The notes beneath the pieces are model-generated. The model did no database searches and was not told the origin of the DNA. It saw nothing but the letters and a program-made list of their open reading frames with translations. From NCBI GenBank assembly GCA_011032825.1, contig JAADJZ010000031.1, positions 310,001 through 374,000 of the forward strand: a stretch of DNA of 64,000 nt, in the 5' to 3' direction. Source of the DNA: Massariosphaeria phaeospora (lineage: Eukaryota > Ascomycota > Dothideomycetes > Pleosporales). Positions within the stretch are counted from its first letter, which is position 1. The number at the start of each line of letters is the position of its first letter. Made by a program: the position numbers and the translations under genes. Positions 35,668-45,897 of the stretch are shown piece after piece.

Positions 35668-36779
35668 ATGAAGCTCGTTCTCGCCACTGTTATCTCCGCT
35701 GCGTTGGCCTCGGCCATGCCGACCACACCGGAGCCGCTTTTTGACCGACAAGCAGCCGAGAGCATTCACGAGAGGATGGTCGCCAAGGGCAAGAAATACT
35801 TTGGTACTTGCGCTGATCCAGGCCGCCTCAATTCTGGGTCAACTTCCGCTATCATCAAGGCCAACTTCGGTCAGGTTACCCCAGAGAACAGGTACAAGCC
35901 GCCAATGTGAACTTGACGGATGATTCAACTGACTCGAAACAGCATGAAGTGGGATGCTACCGAGTCGACGCGTGGCAGCTTCAACTTTGGCAACTCCGAT
36001 GGACTCGTCAAGTTTGCGACCGATAATAACAAACTCATTCGTGGCCACACAACGGTTTGGCACTCCCAGCTGCCTGGTTGGGTGTCTCAGATCCGGGACA
36101 AGGCGACATTGACGACCGTTATGCAAAACCATATCAACTCGCTCATGGGACGTTACAAGGGCCAGATCTATGGGTGGGATGTGATCAACGAGATGTTCGA
36201 GGAGAATGGCGGGTTCCGAGCCTCGGTATTCTACAATGTCTTAGGCGAGGACTTCGTGAGAATTGCTTTCGAGACAGCACGCGCGGCTGACCCGGCTGCG
36301 AAGCTATACATCAACGATTACAAGTGAGTACTGACTTGTGTGTATTTTTGACAGAGATATCTGGGAATAGCTCAATATAGACACTAACCCCGCCCAGCCT
36401 CGATACGGCCAGTTACGCCAAAACCCAGGGTATAATTCGCAATGTCAAGAAATGGATCTCGGCGGGTATTCCGATTGACGGTATCGGCTCGCAAGGCCAC
36501 TTGACCTCTGGCCAGGGTGCTAATGCTCCAGCCGCCATGGCAGCTCTATGTGCCGCTGCGCCCGAGTGTGCTCTCACCGAAGTCGACATCCAGAACGCGC
36601 AATCGTCTGACTGGACGAATGTGGTCAAGGCGTGCTTGAACCAGACCAATTGCGTTGGTATCACCGTCTGGGGTGTACGTGACAGCGATTCTTGGCGCCC
36701 ACAGGGCAACCCGCTTCTCTTCGACAACTCCTACAAGGCGAAGGCGGCTTACACCACTGTCCTCCAAGCATTGGCTTAG
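35668..36779 (+). CDS. Secreted GH10 endo-1,4-beta-xylanase
   Basis: Extracellular enzyme cleaving internal beta-1,4 bonds of xylan. Exons 35668-35891, 35943-36323 and 36398-36779, with introns of 51 and 74 bp, give 328 aa. The signal peptide is [18 protein letters not shown]. Family motifs run in order: [25 protein letters not shown] (split by intron 1), [13 protein letters not shown], the acid/base Glu158 in [19 protein letters not shown] (split by intron 2), [10 protein letters not shown] and the nucleophile Glu263 in LTEVDI. It then reads [16 protein letters not shown] and a terminal [10 protein letters not shown]. Both catalytic glutamates and the substrate-binding His/Trp are present, so it should be active. 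The length is that of a bare catalytic domain; no CBM1 or linker is seen. Confidence 0.96.
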
Positions 36780-37795
36780 GTTATACGCGACGAAGCATCA
36801 ATGTGGGTATGTATTGTACATAGTTTAGTTGGGGATGGAAGACATACTGTATAAAATCAAGTACACAGGAACACACGTCTTCTCGTACCTTGGATCACAG
36901 TGACGATGCGAGCACGTATATCCGACTCAGCTGCCCGTGGTGCTATAGATTAGCTGAAAGACACGATTTACGACAACCAGGTATCAACGGAGGAGCTCTA
37001 GACCTAGTCAACGACTCGAAAGCATGGGTATGGCGTTTTGGAAAAAGTACCTAGGCGATATTGTACGATGTAATACTGGCTGGCAGTAGGCCTACACAAC
37101 AGTGGTATGAATACTCAAGAATGTAACCTAGACGAGAGATATCAATGAAAGGACCTAGCTCCACGCTCCGCTAATACCAACTGTTCGATTGGATTTTAAT
37201 AATGTATGCGTTCGAATCGTGGGGCACTCACCAAACATTGGTTAACGAGGATGACAGAAGCGGTCTTATAGGAGTCATCTTGATGAACCATGGTTCTGAG
37301 AGGCTCCACAAAACGAACACCCACTCAGCTCACGCTGAAAACAAATGAGGCTCTCCGCAGCAAATTCGAGCTTTGCGAAAACTTTCTCTGTGGTGATCCG
37401 GCTCATTCATCGCACCTTCCGAAGAGGGCATAGCCTCCGCCAAGCAATATGCGTGGAGAATCGCCCCTATCAACCAAATGCGGAGCGCTCATTTGCTGTG
37501 GCTGCTTTAAGTATACGTCAGTGTTGAATTGTATGTGTAGAGGTAAGCGTACGAAGGGTTTCTCGCTGCGGAAGGGTACCTGAAAAGTCGTCGACATGCA
37601 TGATACAAAGCGGGGTTCATGATATTTAAGGCGCTGATCTATCTTGATAGGCATTTCTGCAAGCCGGGTCGGCAGCTGTGTGACTGATTTGGGTAGCGAC
37701 CATATCTGCTTTATGTCCGCCTGCATCCGCTTCGTGGGATATTACTCTCATTCCCTTATTTGAGGTCCACTCATATTACAAGTAATACCGACCGA
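36780..37795. other. Intergenic region with repeat copy D
   Basis: This lies between the xylanase and the MFS pseudogene. Apart from the reverse-oriented dispersed repeat (37247-37390) nothing is recognised. Confidence 0.45.
37247..37390 (-). repeat. Dispersed repeat family, copy D (full length, minus strand)
   Basis: Read on the minus strand it begins CAGAGAAAGTTTTCGCAAAG and contains TTTTCAGCGTGAGCTGAGTG, TTCGTTTTGTGGAGCCTCTC and AACCATGGTTCATCAAGATG. It ends near CGCTTCTGTCATCCTCG. Its first 48 bp (37390-37343) are identical to copy E in opposite orientation at 39715-39762. Confidence 0.85.
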
Positions 37796-39503
37796 ATGGA
37801 CACGAAAGAGAAAAGATTCGGAGCATCGTCACCATTATCTCCCGTTGATATCGAAGTCGGAAGTGTAGCAGCGCCGATACCTGCAACGAAGGATGGCGAC
37901 GAGGCATTGGACTTTCTACGAAGTCAACAGCATGTCGAAGGACTCACGCCCGAAGAAGAAAACAGGCTACTTAGAAAGATCGACTGGATGATTATGCCGT
38001 TTATGTGGAGTTGCTATATGCTTCAGTACCTAGATAAAACATTGGGTAAGCTCAGAGCCTGTTGTTTGCTTATACATCTAATAGCCTCTAGTAAACTATG
38101 CCGCCGTTATGGGGTTATACGATGATGCGAATATCACTACGGACCAGTTCTCTAATCTCGCTCTCTTTTTCTACGTCTCCTATCTCGCACTCGAGTTTCC
38201 GCATGGTTGTGGCATGTAGCGACTACCAACCGCGAAATATCTCGGCACAATGGTCGCTCTCTGGGGGTTCATGACCGCCATGACATGTGTGTGTAAGAAC
38301 TATGGTGCGCTTGTGGCGACTCGTATCCTGTTGGGGTGTTTCGAGTCAGCCGTTGCACCGATTTTGATATTGATAACGGCTATGTGGTATAAGAAGACAG
38401 AGCAGCCGCCACGGGTAGGATTGTGGTATCTTGGAGTAGGAACTGGTACTATCATAGGATCCTTGATATCCTTCGGATTCCAACACTACTACAGCCCAAC
38501 ATTCACCTCATGGCAGATCATGTTCCTTGTGATTGGCATCATCACGATTGTCGTGGGCATTCTCGGTGTGTAGTGTGTCTTACCTCGCATATTTGGTTGA
38601 TGTCTCGTCATGTAAACTGACTTTGATTGGAGTTATCTTCTTTCTTCCTGACAACCCCATGTCATCCATACTCTCTGCTCGGAGAAGGTGTGGCCTATTG
38701 AGCGTCTTCGCGAAAATCAGACTGGTATGATTGCCCTGTGCTTCAAACCCAACTAGTTACTCACTCGTCAAGGCATCGAAAACAAGCACTTTAAGCTCGC
38801 ACAAGTCGCGGAATGCTTCAAAGATCCCCAGACCTGGATGCTATCTCTCATCACGATATCTTCAAACGTACCCAATGGTGCTGTGTCATCCTACCAAGCA
38901 ACCCTAATTAAGGGATTCGGCTTCGATTCTAAAACAACAGCCCTGCTACAGCTACCATCCGGAGCCGTCTCCGTAATCTCAATTCTACTCGCTACCTACC
39001 TTGCCGGGCGCTTCGATCAAAGGGGCATCAACGTCCTAACTCTCCTGGTCCCCGGTATACTGGGTGGCGCGCTTATGGCATTTCTACCGGATGGCAGCAA
39101 GACAGGAAAGTTGATTGGCAACTACTTGACCAACTACTTGACCAACTACTTGACCAACTGCATCGGAGCTACATTGCCGCTGCTCTACTCCTGGATTGCA
39201 GCCAACTATGCGGGGCACACCAAGAAGGTTACCATGAACGCCATTCTGCTCATGTCCTTCTGCCTGGGAAATATTATCGGTCCATTGACTTTCAGAAAAG
39301 AACACGCACCGGAGTTCGTCCCAGCTAAAATTGATATCATTGTTACCTGTGCAGTTGCCGGCGTCATGACCATGGTTCTGAGGTATTACTATGTCTGGGA
39401 AAATCGACGGCGGGATGCCAACTGTCATACGGAGCATGAAGATGATACGGAATTTCTGGACATGACGGATCGGAAGAATTTCAGATTTAGATATAGACTG
39501 TAG
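37796..39503 (+). pseudogene. Inactivated MFS transporter of the allantoate-permease (Dal5) type
   Basis: Exons 37796-38045, 38092-38565, 38633-38724 and 38773-39503 rebuild a ~515-residue member of the anion:cation symporter branch of the MFS. Signatures include MPFMWSCYMLQYLDKT, the start of helix 2 after NYAAVMGLYDD, and VATRILLGCFESAVAPILI. Others are FFLPDNPMSS and HFKLAQVAECFKDPQTW. Two clear lesions exist: TAG at 38217-38219, where relatives keep a codon before RLPTAKYLG, and a one-base deletion near 38681-38687. After the deletion the frame VWPIERLRENQTG is out of register. The coding sum is one base short of a multiple of three, as expected. A 12-bp tandem triplication also lies in exon 4. 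Splice sites are still intact, so the decay looks recent. Confidence 0.87.
39120..39155 (+). repeat. 12-bp unit tandem triplication inside the MFS pseudogene
   Basis: The unit AACTACTTGACC occurs three times without gaps and then AACTGC follows. It adds two in-frame repeats (NYLT NYLT NYLT N) at a position where relatives carry a single NYxTN. Confidence 0.93.
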
Positions 39504-39714
39504 TACAAATCTCTACAATCTACACATTAAGGCAGATCTCGTAGTCCCAGGTCAACCCCGAGATGCTAGTATCTCGAATCACGTGGGTGTGGGGACGATT
39601 CGTTGCATAACAGGTTAGGCTAGTTAGTTTGACTAGGTGACTTCTGCAATTAGCACTGGGCGAAAATCGCTTGGCGCCGGGTTGGTTATTTTAGGGCTAA
39701 CTCGCTCTTCCACC

Positions 39715-39762
39715 CAGAGAAAGTTTTCGCAAAGCTCGAATTTGCTGCGGAGAGCCTCATTT
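39715..39762 (+). repeat. Dispersed repeat family, copy E (5' third only)
   Basis: These 48 bp, from CAGAGAAAGTTTTCGCAAAG to GAGAGCCTCATTT, are identical to the start of copy D. Similarity stops before the TTTTCAGCG block. The end lies 38 bp upstream of the arrestin start codon. Confidence 0.88.
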
Positions 39763-39800
39763 ATTCTCTTCCAACCACTGCCATCAACTCCATCAAAGTA

Positions 39801-41078
39801 ATGGCGTCCCACATCATGGACTTTCCGCCTGTCTATATCGCTCTTAGCCCTTTCGAGAGACCAGTCGAAATGCGGAGGGCGCGCTACACAAGCGGTGATG
39901 CTGTGCGTGGCACCGTGCGCATCAGACCCACCCTCAGACCTCGACGAATCGTCCTAGTTTTCCACGGACGCTGTACCATCGAGGATGTTGACACCGTTGA
40001 CTTGTTCAAGCATACTTTAGAGCTGTTTTCCACGGCTGACGGTGGGCAAAGCTTCGACATCCTCGGCTTGGGTCTTGCTCCCGATGGCCGAGTCCACCTA
40101 CCTTTTGAATTCAGGTTTCCACATACCGTTGAGCTGCCGGCACACGGGTTCAATGAGGATGCGCGCTTCGAAAATAGCCCAGCGCATCTACTTCCACCGT
40201 CTTTCGCGACCAGGAACAGTCATACTGAATATTTTCTCAAGGCGCTGATATATACAACATCGAAAGAGAAGCCCACCATAACTCCAAATCAGGCGCTTTG
40301 GTTCCGCGCTCAGTCATTTCCAGCGCAAATCTCGGGCATTCCCATCAACTACCGGGCAAGGAATGTGTATTGCAGAAACTATCGCTTGGATCCAGATTGG
40401 GACCCGGATGCGAGCTTCCTCAAACGCTGGAAACATCACCGGAATAGATACGAAATCGGACCCACCGTTAACTTCAACATTTCAGCAAAAGTCTCCCAAA
40501 CTGGCGTGGCGGGCTCTTTTCTCTCTGTAAAACTGTCGCTGGAGCACCTAGAACGTTCTGCTAGCCTTATCGAGCCACCCACGCTATACTTGAGGCGAGT
40601 ACACGTTCGGCTGATGCCAACATTACTTTTGCGCCTAAGTAATCGCGTTTCTCTGGAGGATTACAGCAAAGGGGAGTCTACGCGCGACAAGAAGCCAGTC
40701 ACTCTTCTCAATAAGACGTTCGACGAGGAATATGGTCAAATGATATATGATGACCTGGAGCTCAACGAGCTTGCCAGGATTGAAATACCGTATAATATCA
40801 CGCCAACATTCAAGACGTACAATGTGAATCTGAGCTACGTTGTAGACGTTAGAATATGGGTTGATTGCGCAAAAGAGGAACGTGAGATTTGTGCTTGTCG
40901 AGGTCCAATCATTGTCCTTTCGGGTATTGCGCAGACAGAGGATCTTCCCGAGGCAATGCAAGCTCTGGAAGTAGCTGGGATCGACGCTGAACCTCCTCCG
41001 CCGGAATACCCAGCTCCTGCGAACCCACCTCCTTCGTATGATGAGAGGATAAGAGATGCCGTTATAGATGTTTCATGA
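39801..41078 (+). CDS. Alpha-arrestin (arrestin-related trafficking adaptor)
   Basis: Predicted adaptor that links plasma-membrane cargo to the Rsp5/Nedd4 ubiquitin ligase for endocytosis. A single-exon gene of 425 aa. The N-terminal arrestin fold is visible as a beta-strand pattern: YTSGDAVRGTVRIRP, RRIVLVFHGRC, HLPFEFRFPHTVELPAHG and TEYFLKALIY. A second, C-terminal arrestin sandwich follows (SFLSVKLSLEHL, LYLRRVHVRLMPT, ARIEIPYNITPTFKTYNV). The tail has two PPxY-type WW-ligands, PPEY and PPSY (near residues 400 and 412), which recruit Rsp5. The ATG at 39801 is chosen; a second ATG (MDFPPVY) lies five codons later. Its promoter abuts dispersed-repeat copy E. Confidence 0.87.
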   Translation: MASHIMDFPPVYIALSPFERPVEMRRARYTSGDAVRGTVRIRPTLRPRRIVLVFHGRCTIEDVDTVDLFKHTLELFSTADGGQSFDILGLGLAPDGRVHLPFEFRFPHTVELPAHGFNEDARFENSPAHLLPPSFATRNSHTEYFLKALIYTTSKEKPTITPNQALWFRAQSFPAQISGIPINYRARNVYCRNYRLDPDWDPDASFLKRWKHHRNRYEIGPTVNFNISAKVSQTGVAGSFLSVKLSLEHLERSASLIEPPTLYLRRVHVRLMPTLLLRLSNRVSLEDYSKGESTRDKKPVTLLNKTFDEEYGQMIYDDLELNELARIEIPYNITPTFKTYNVNLSYVVDVRIWVDCAKEEREICACRGPIIVLSGIAQTEDLPEAMQALEVAGIDAEPPPPEYPAPANPPPSYDERIRDAVIDVS

Positions 41079-41996
41079 CACCTCGCTATTGAAATTCCGC
41101 TTCATCCTTTTATGATGAAATCATCTTCGACGGTCTGCAGGGTCAATGACTGGCTATATTCATGATTCTGCAGGTATGATATCTCTCGTCCCGTATCTCA
41201 TTTTGTATCGCCTACTCTGAGAAAGTTCCATAGGTCAAGTCATGTGATAGAGACTTTCATGAGACCTCATTGGCAAGTCTTTTCGAGCTCTTAGTGCGTG
41301 CGGAAGAATATTCAACGTCCGCGCTGTTTCTCATAGAGGCGATACGGGGTGCATTGAAATACGAGTAGACAGCGAAAGGCGTGCGGTATCGATTGGCATG
41401 GAGACGCCGATGGCCAATCAACAGCTACGAAATGTATATAATGGACGTCCACCTAGATGTGGCTTGAACGGCTTGAGCAAGTATGAAAATGGCTGTCTGT
41501 CGTGCGCGGTTACTCTAAGGTAGCGAGCCGCTTCCTGTCGTCATTTTCCCCTCACCATCGTTCTCTCTATGCGCTCACTCGCAAATTCTAAACCCGAGAA
41601 CACCATTGCTCCCGACCGATCCCCAGTTTGAACCTCGACTGCTACTGTCTGCAAAGACAAAGGCTGAAGGTTGCCATGCAACGCCTCGATAATTGACTAA
41701 TGCCCATGGTGCTAAAAATAGCACGGGAAGATCGTAAGATCGCATTGGAACCCGCGACTGCTCTTGTCCATCCCAAATGCGGGATCTAGATGCGACAGCT
41801 TGTGGGTTGATACGAGGAGATGGCCGACTGACTGTCTCGAGCGCGAATCGATGTTATTGAGCCGTCCCGTTCGTGTTGCGTGAACGCCATCTTTGTGCCA
41901 TTGTGCAAAGCCATACTGCAGGACGAGCCATAAAAGAGAGGAGAGTGCCGCTCACGGAGCAATCACAGTACTACCCAGTTCCTCAAAATCCTAAAT
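41079..41996. other. Intergenic region, nothing recognised
   Basis: About 0.9 kb with short ORFs only. The promoter of the secreted protein at 41997 lies at its end. Confidence 0.45.
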
Positions 41997-42637
41997 ATGT
42001 TTGTACTCACAAGCATTCTTCCAATCATCACTCTAGCACTCGCGGCGCCATCCGCGAACGACAACTGTCGACCGAGTCGAACAACGTATGTGGCACAATA
42101 CGACGATCTTCCATTCGTCGAGCCAGGGCCGAACCCCATCCCGCCTCACTACAATGGCCTGAGCTACACAGCATTCCAAGTCGACCAGTACGATGGCTTC
42201 ATTCTTCCTACTTCGGGCAACCAGTGGACCATGGCCTTTGGGGGGAGTGGAAACTTCTCAGGCCCTGCCTCGTAAGTACAAATCTACTCTTAGAGCCCTT
42301 GAGCAATATATGCTAACCCATCAGGCCGGCTAAGCAGACTTTCCAGCTGGAGTCGTTCTCGTATGCCTGCGTCGCCGGTATTCCGCAGCCGGAATGCGCC
42401 ATCAGCATCTGGGGCTGGAAAGACACTGGGAAGATTGTGAAGCGTGTTATTACGTTCCCCAGGTTAGATCCCGGACATGTAATCGAAGATTTCAAGATGA
42501 ACAAGACTAGCTTTGCAAGAGAGTGGCGGGACCTTAAGAGCGTGGGCTTTAGCATTGCGAGGGCGGATGATGGCGGCGACGTGTTCGGCGGGCTTGCGTT
42601 GGACGATGTGAAATACACGATCACGACGAAATGCTAA
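41997..42637 (+). CDS. Small secreted protein of unknown function
   Basis: Exons 41997-42271 and 42325-42637, joined across a 53-bp GT/AG intron, give 195 aa. The N-terminus MFVLTSILPIITLALAAP is a signal peptide. The mature part resembles the layout of fungal secreted beta-sandwich proteins: an opening strand with YDDLP, then IPPHYNGLSYTAFQV, and internal strands TFQLESFSYACV and AISIWGWKD. It closes with VGFSIARADD and GLALDDVKYTI. The DDVKY ending and YNGL motif suggest a jelly-roll, carbohydrate-binding-like fold (inference). Four cysteines are present, enough for two disulfides. No catalytic motif is visible. It reads in the same direction as the next gene, 383 bp upstream. Confidence 0.75.
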
Positions 42638-43020
42638 ACACTGGTCAGTCGATGCGCGGCCGTAGACCTATCCACGTCTGTTTCGGAACTTGTCCTTTTT
42701 TCTTTTACATTGTCATGCTTGTGTGGATGAAAGAAGTTCGGGTACAAGCAGGAAAGTTTTCGCAGGCTCATAGGGAAGAATGGGTGGGTTGTTATGGATA
42801 GGTTGCCATGGGTGGGTTGCCATGGGTGGGTTGTTTTGTGGAGCGCTTTCTATAAAAGCGCTTCTTTCACCCTCCTCACACACACGCACACACAATGTTC
42901 CAGCACTCGCTTTGTGTTCATACGCGTTACGCCTAAACAATGGGAAAGAGAATGCAGTATTTCTTTCAATGATAAGTCGTACTTTCGCAGCACGCAGAGA
43001 GTGCCCGACCACCAGCAAAC
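42638..43020. other. Intergenic region/promoter containing repeat copy F
   Basis: This is the region upstream of the hypothetical gene at 43021. It is largely occupied by dispersed-repeat copy F, which includes a TATAAAA sequence. Confidence 0.5.
42751..42896 (+). repeat. Dispersed repeat family, copy F (diverged, internally rearranged)
   Basis: It starts GGAAAGTTTTCGCAGGCTCA and jumps to AATGGGTGGGTTG, which is locally duplicated as GGTTGCCATGGGTG units. It continues TTGTTTTGTGGAGC. The CATGGTTCATCAAG block is missing. It ends TATAAAAGCGCTTCTTTCAC then CCTCCTCACACACAC. An 8-bp perfect stem AGCGCTTT/AAAGCGCT with loop CTATA lies at 42842-42862. Confidence 0.68.
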
Positions 43021-43896
43021 ATGGCGCAAATGCCGAGTGCCCCCAACGAGTACGAGCAGATGAAAGCTATCCTCGAAGACTATGAGCAAATTTACGACGT
43101 CGCGTCCTGTCATCTCACAGTCTCTTACATGCCTATGTCGAGCATCACTATGCACTACGTGCCGATGACAGAAGGCGTCCCTATCCCCGACACCATTTAC
43201 ACCATACATGTCGACCACGCACGGTGTGCGGATGTCTCTCGGGAGCTACCCAAAACACTCGACGAGGCGCTCCCCGCAGGCACGCCGCCGTATCTCGCCC
43301 GCGCGGTCCAGAAGCTGAACCTTTGCGACCACGCCTTGGAAGTGATGAAAGACGCCATTGCTGAAAAGCTGCGGGAAATTGGTGCGAGGGTAGAGTGGCT
43401 CCGGCTCATACCCCTCCCGCGATTCATCGTGCACTCCTCCGATGAGCCACCGCAAGTTTACACTCACTCTGTCTTTGCCATTACGAGCGCGAGTGGCGCC
43501 CAGTACATTGCTGACTTTACCATTGAGCAGTTCGGGTTCGATCGCTCGATGTGGTTCATGACTTGCTCGGACTATATGGAGCAGTGCTCCGAGGATGGGA
43601 ATTGGTGGTTGCATACCGAGGAGGATCAGCTGGAGATGGATTCGATGCGGCCGCCCAGCGATGTGCAGGACGAGGCCGCCGTAAAGGGTATTGTGGATGG
43701 CTTGTGTGCGCGGCTGAACTGGGATGAGCTGTACTCCATGGCGGGCGAAGATCGCATCGAGTATATCCGGGGACAGGCTACAACTGTGTTTGAAGCAGAG
43801 ATTAAGTACTCGTCGTTGGCGAGATCGAATGCAATGGTATTCACATGTACTGACAGACATGTGGGGAGGCTAGATGGACAAATATCCAAGTGCTAA
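43021..43896 (+). CDS. Hypothetical 291-aa cytosolic protein
   Basis: A single exon with no recognised family. The ATG at 43021 follows a purine-rich leader. There is no signal peptide or membrane helix. The N-terminal ~110 residues contain LEDYEQIYDVASCHLTVSY; the middle has a helical KLNLCDHALEVMKDAIAEKL. A region follows reading ASGAQYIADFTIEQFGFDRS then MWFMTCSDYMEQC, with a Cys and aromatic pattern of the kind seen in fungal proteins with a predicted papain-like or glutaminase-like fold. That link is only a suspicion, because no Cys-His-Asp triad could be placed. The third-position GC bias and absence of stops over 876 bp support a real gene. Confidence 0.65.
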   Translation: MAQMPSAPNEYEQMKAILEDYEQIYDVASCHLTVSYMPMSSITMHYVPMTEGVPIPDTIYTIHVDHARCADVSRELPKTLDEALPAGTPPYLARAVQKLNLCDHALEVMKDAIAEKLREIGARVEWLRLIPLPRFIVHSSDEPPQVYTHSVFAITSASGAQYIADFTIEQFGFDRSMWFMTCSDYMEQCSEDGNWWLHTEEDQLEMDSMRPPSDVQDEAAVKGIVDGLCARLNWDELYSMAGEDRIEYIRGQATTVFEAEIKYSSLARSNAMVFTCTDRHVGRLDGQISKC

Positions 43897-44089
43897 CTAG
43901 GCATAAAGAAACGAGTCTCACACAACGCACGCAGACATCTTGTGCTCGTCTAGAAGGTAATACAACATTCGACCAAATATAACATGTCAGCTTCGTGATC
44001 AAGTGCCGCATTCTCAGTACCCAAACCCATAGTATCCATAAAAAGGCGTCGAAAGTCCACCTTCCGCCTCACACCAAACACACATCTCC
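43897..44089. other. Short convergent intergenic region
   Basis: This 193-bp region separates two convergent stop codons. Nothing else is seen. Confidence 0.4.
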
Positions 44090-45897
44090 CTAAATCTTTG
44101 CGCCCCCTCGCCGCTTCAACCAGCTCGCATCATTCTTCGCCCACTCCCTCAGTATCTTGCGCTGTATCTTCCCGCTCGGAGATTTCGGCACCTCGTCAAT
44201 GAACACGACTCCCCCAGACAGCTGCTTGTGCTTAGCGACGCGTTTATTCATCCATGCCTCAATGTCGCGCTCCGTTGCTGTGGATCTGGATTCGGCCTTG
44301 AGGGATATGTACGCGCGAGGGTGTTCTTCGTGCTCGCTGCGTTGGAGTTTAGTTTAGTTTAGTTTAGTTTAGTTTGGTTTGGTTTACTGTCTGTGGACGG
44401 GAGGTGGTTGGAGTGGAAACAAACGTACAGTTGCAGTGCGCAAACCGCGGCGTCAGCAACATGCTCGTGTTCCAAGAGCACGGCTTCCAGCTCTGCGGGC
44501 GCGACCTGGAAGCCTCTGACTTTGATGAGTTCTTTCTTGCGGTCCACAATCCAATGCAAGCCGTCCTCGTTCCTGACCGCAACATCGCCTGTTCTAAGAA
44601 ACCCCTCTTCGTCAAATGTCGCCTTGGTCGCTTCCTCGTTGCGCCAATATCCCAGGCACACGTTCGGTCCCTTGACGTAGATTTCGCCTCGTTCTCCTGG
44701 CCCGACTTCCTTGCCCTCATCATCGATCAGTTTGATGGTCGCGTTGGGATCGATATATCCCACAGACCCAGATCGATCGTCTCGGCCTCCGGGGACGTGC
44801 AAGCACGAACAAGTCACTTCGGTCATGCCCCACGTTTGAACGACCTTGAGATTGAACCTCGTCGAGATATCGTTCTGAAGCTCCTTAGAAAGTGGCGCAG
44901 CGCCACAAAGAACGTTCTGTAGGGATGTCAAATCGTAATCCTTTGTTTCTGGGCGCTTGGCCAGCATGACAAGGACGGGAGGCGCAGTTTGGAGATGAGT
45001 TATGCGATGCCTTTGGATGTTCGCGAGAAACTTGGTGTAGTTGAACGAGCGCATGACATAGCACGGGCTGAGTGTTCGGGCAGCAGCCACAATCGACCAT
45101 AGTTGTCCGTAGGCGTGGTAGAGGGGAAGGAATCCCAGCCAACGCTCCTGATATCTCGATGATGCATCGTCTTGCTGTTCAAGGTCTCGCATAAAGATGC
45201 TCTGCTCGACATTGGCGATTACATTATGATGGCTGATCATGACACCTTTCGGTAGACCTGTGGTTCCGGAAGAGTAATTCAGTACAGCAATAGTAGAACG
45301 AGACTCGCGATCCGTCATCGCGGTCCATTTCCACGACTGAGATTCGGCCAAGGGTGGTAGAAACGAGCGCCAGTCTTTGATTCCCTGGATACACACGGTC
45401 TCCCGATCGGAGAAGAGAAAGATGCGGTCAATAGGAAAGTTGGTTTTTTCTGCAGCGAGCAGTAAGGTTGGAAGTAGAGCCGGCTCCACGAGAATAGCTC
45501 GACACCCCGTGTTCTCTATCTGATACACAACCTCTATATTCTTGTTAGCGGATTATCTTTTATTCAGGCCTAGACCGGACATACCATCGACTTGATACGC
45601 GGGATTACATCCACTGAAGATACATCCAGCCCCAGAGATCCCTAGATATGCAACTGGAATAAAAATATGATTTTGCGAATACACCATGACAACATCCTGG
45701 CACCTCAAGCCCAAGCCCTGTAGGCCTGCGCCCAATCTCTTAACCCATTGCAGCAACTGCGCAGGAGACAGCGAATGCGAAGTATCTTCTGCGTCGATCC
45801 ATATTGATGTGTCGGAGACAACCTGGGATGGCGGGAACAGGTATGACAAAAGAGCAGTCGCGGGGATGGGTATTTGGAAGGGCGAGTCTAGAGGCAT
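44090..45897 (-). CDS. 4-coumarate:CoA ligase-like acyl-CoA synthetase
   Basis: ANL-superfamily enzyme activating a carboxylic acid via acyl-AMP to a CoA thioester; the substrate (phenylpropanoid or fatty acid) is unresolved. Exons 45897-45585, 45533-44429 and 44336-44090 give 554 aa. Start MPLDSPFQIPIPATALLSYL fits the family. Motifs: P-loop-like YSSGTTGLPKGVMISHHN, FLPLYHAYGQ, TWGMTEVTCS, the Asp hinge region LRTGDVAVRNEDGLHWIVDR, then KKELIKVRGFQVAPAELE. The catalytic lysine is in PKSPSGKIQRKILREW. The C-terminus is AKI, a documented non-SKL variant of the PTS1 peroxisomal signal in some fungi. Intron 2 (92 bp) contains an AAACT-type pentanucleotide repeat. An antisense ORF in the same region is a shadow. 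Confidence 0.92.
44346..44385 (+). repeat. Pentanucleotide microsatellite (AGTTT)n in an intron
   Basis: Six AGTTT units are followed by two GGTTT units. The tract lies wholly inside intron 2 of the CoA-ligase gene (44337-44428), close to its 3' splice site, so length variation would alter the acceptor region. Confidence 0.93.

Noticed and set aside
39801..39817. Dispersed repeat copy E as part of the arrestin coding region
   Set aside because: The repeat ends at 39762, before the ATG, and the arrestin fold begins normally after it.
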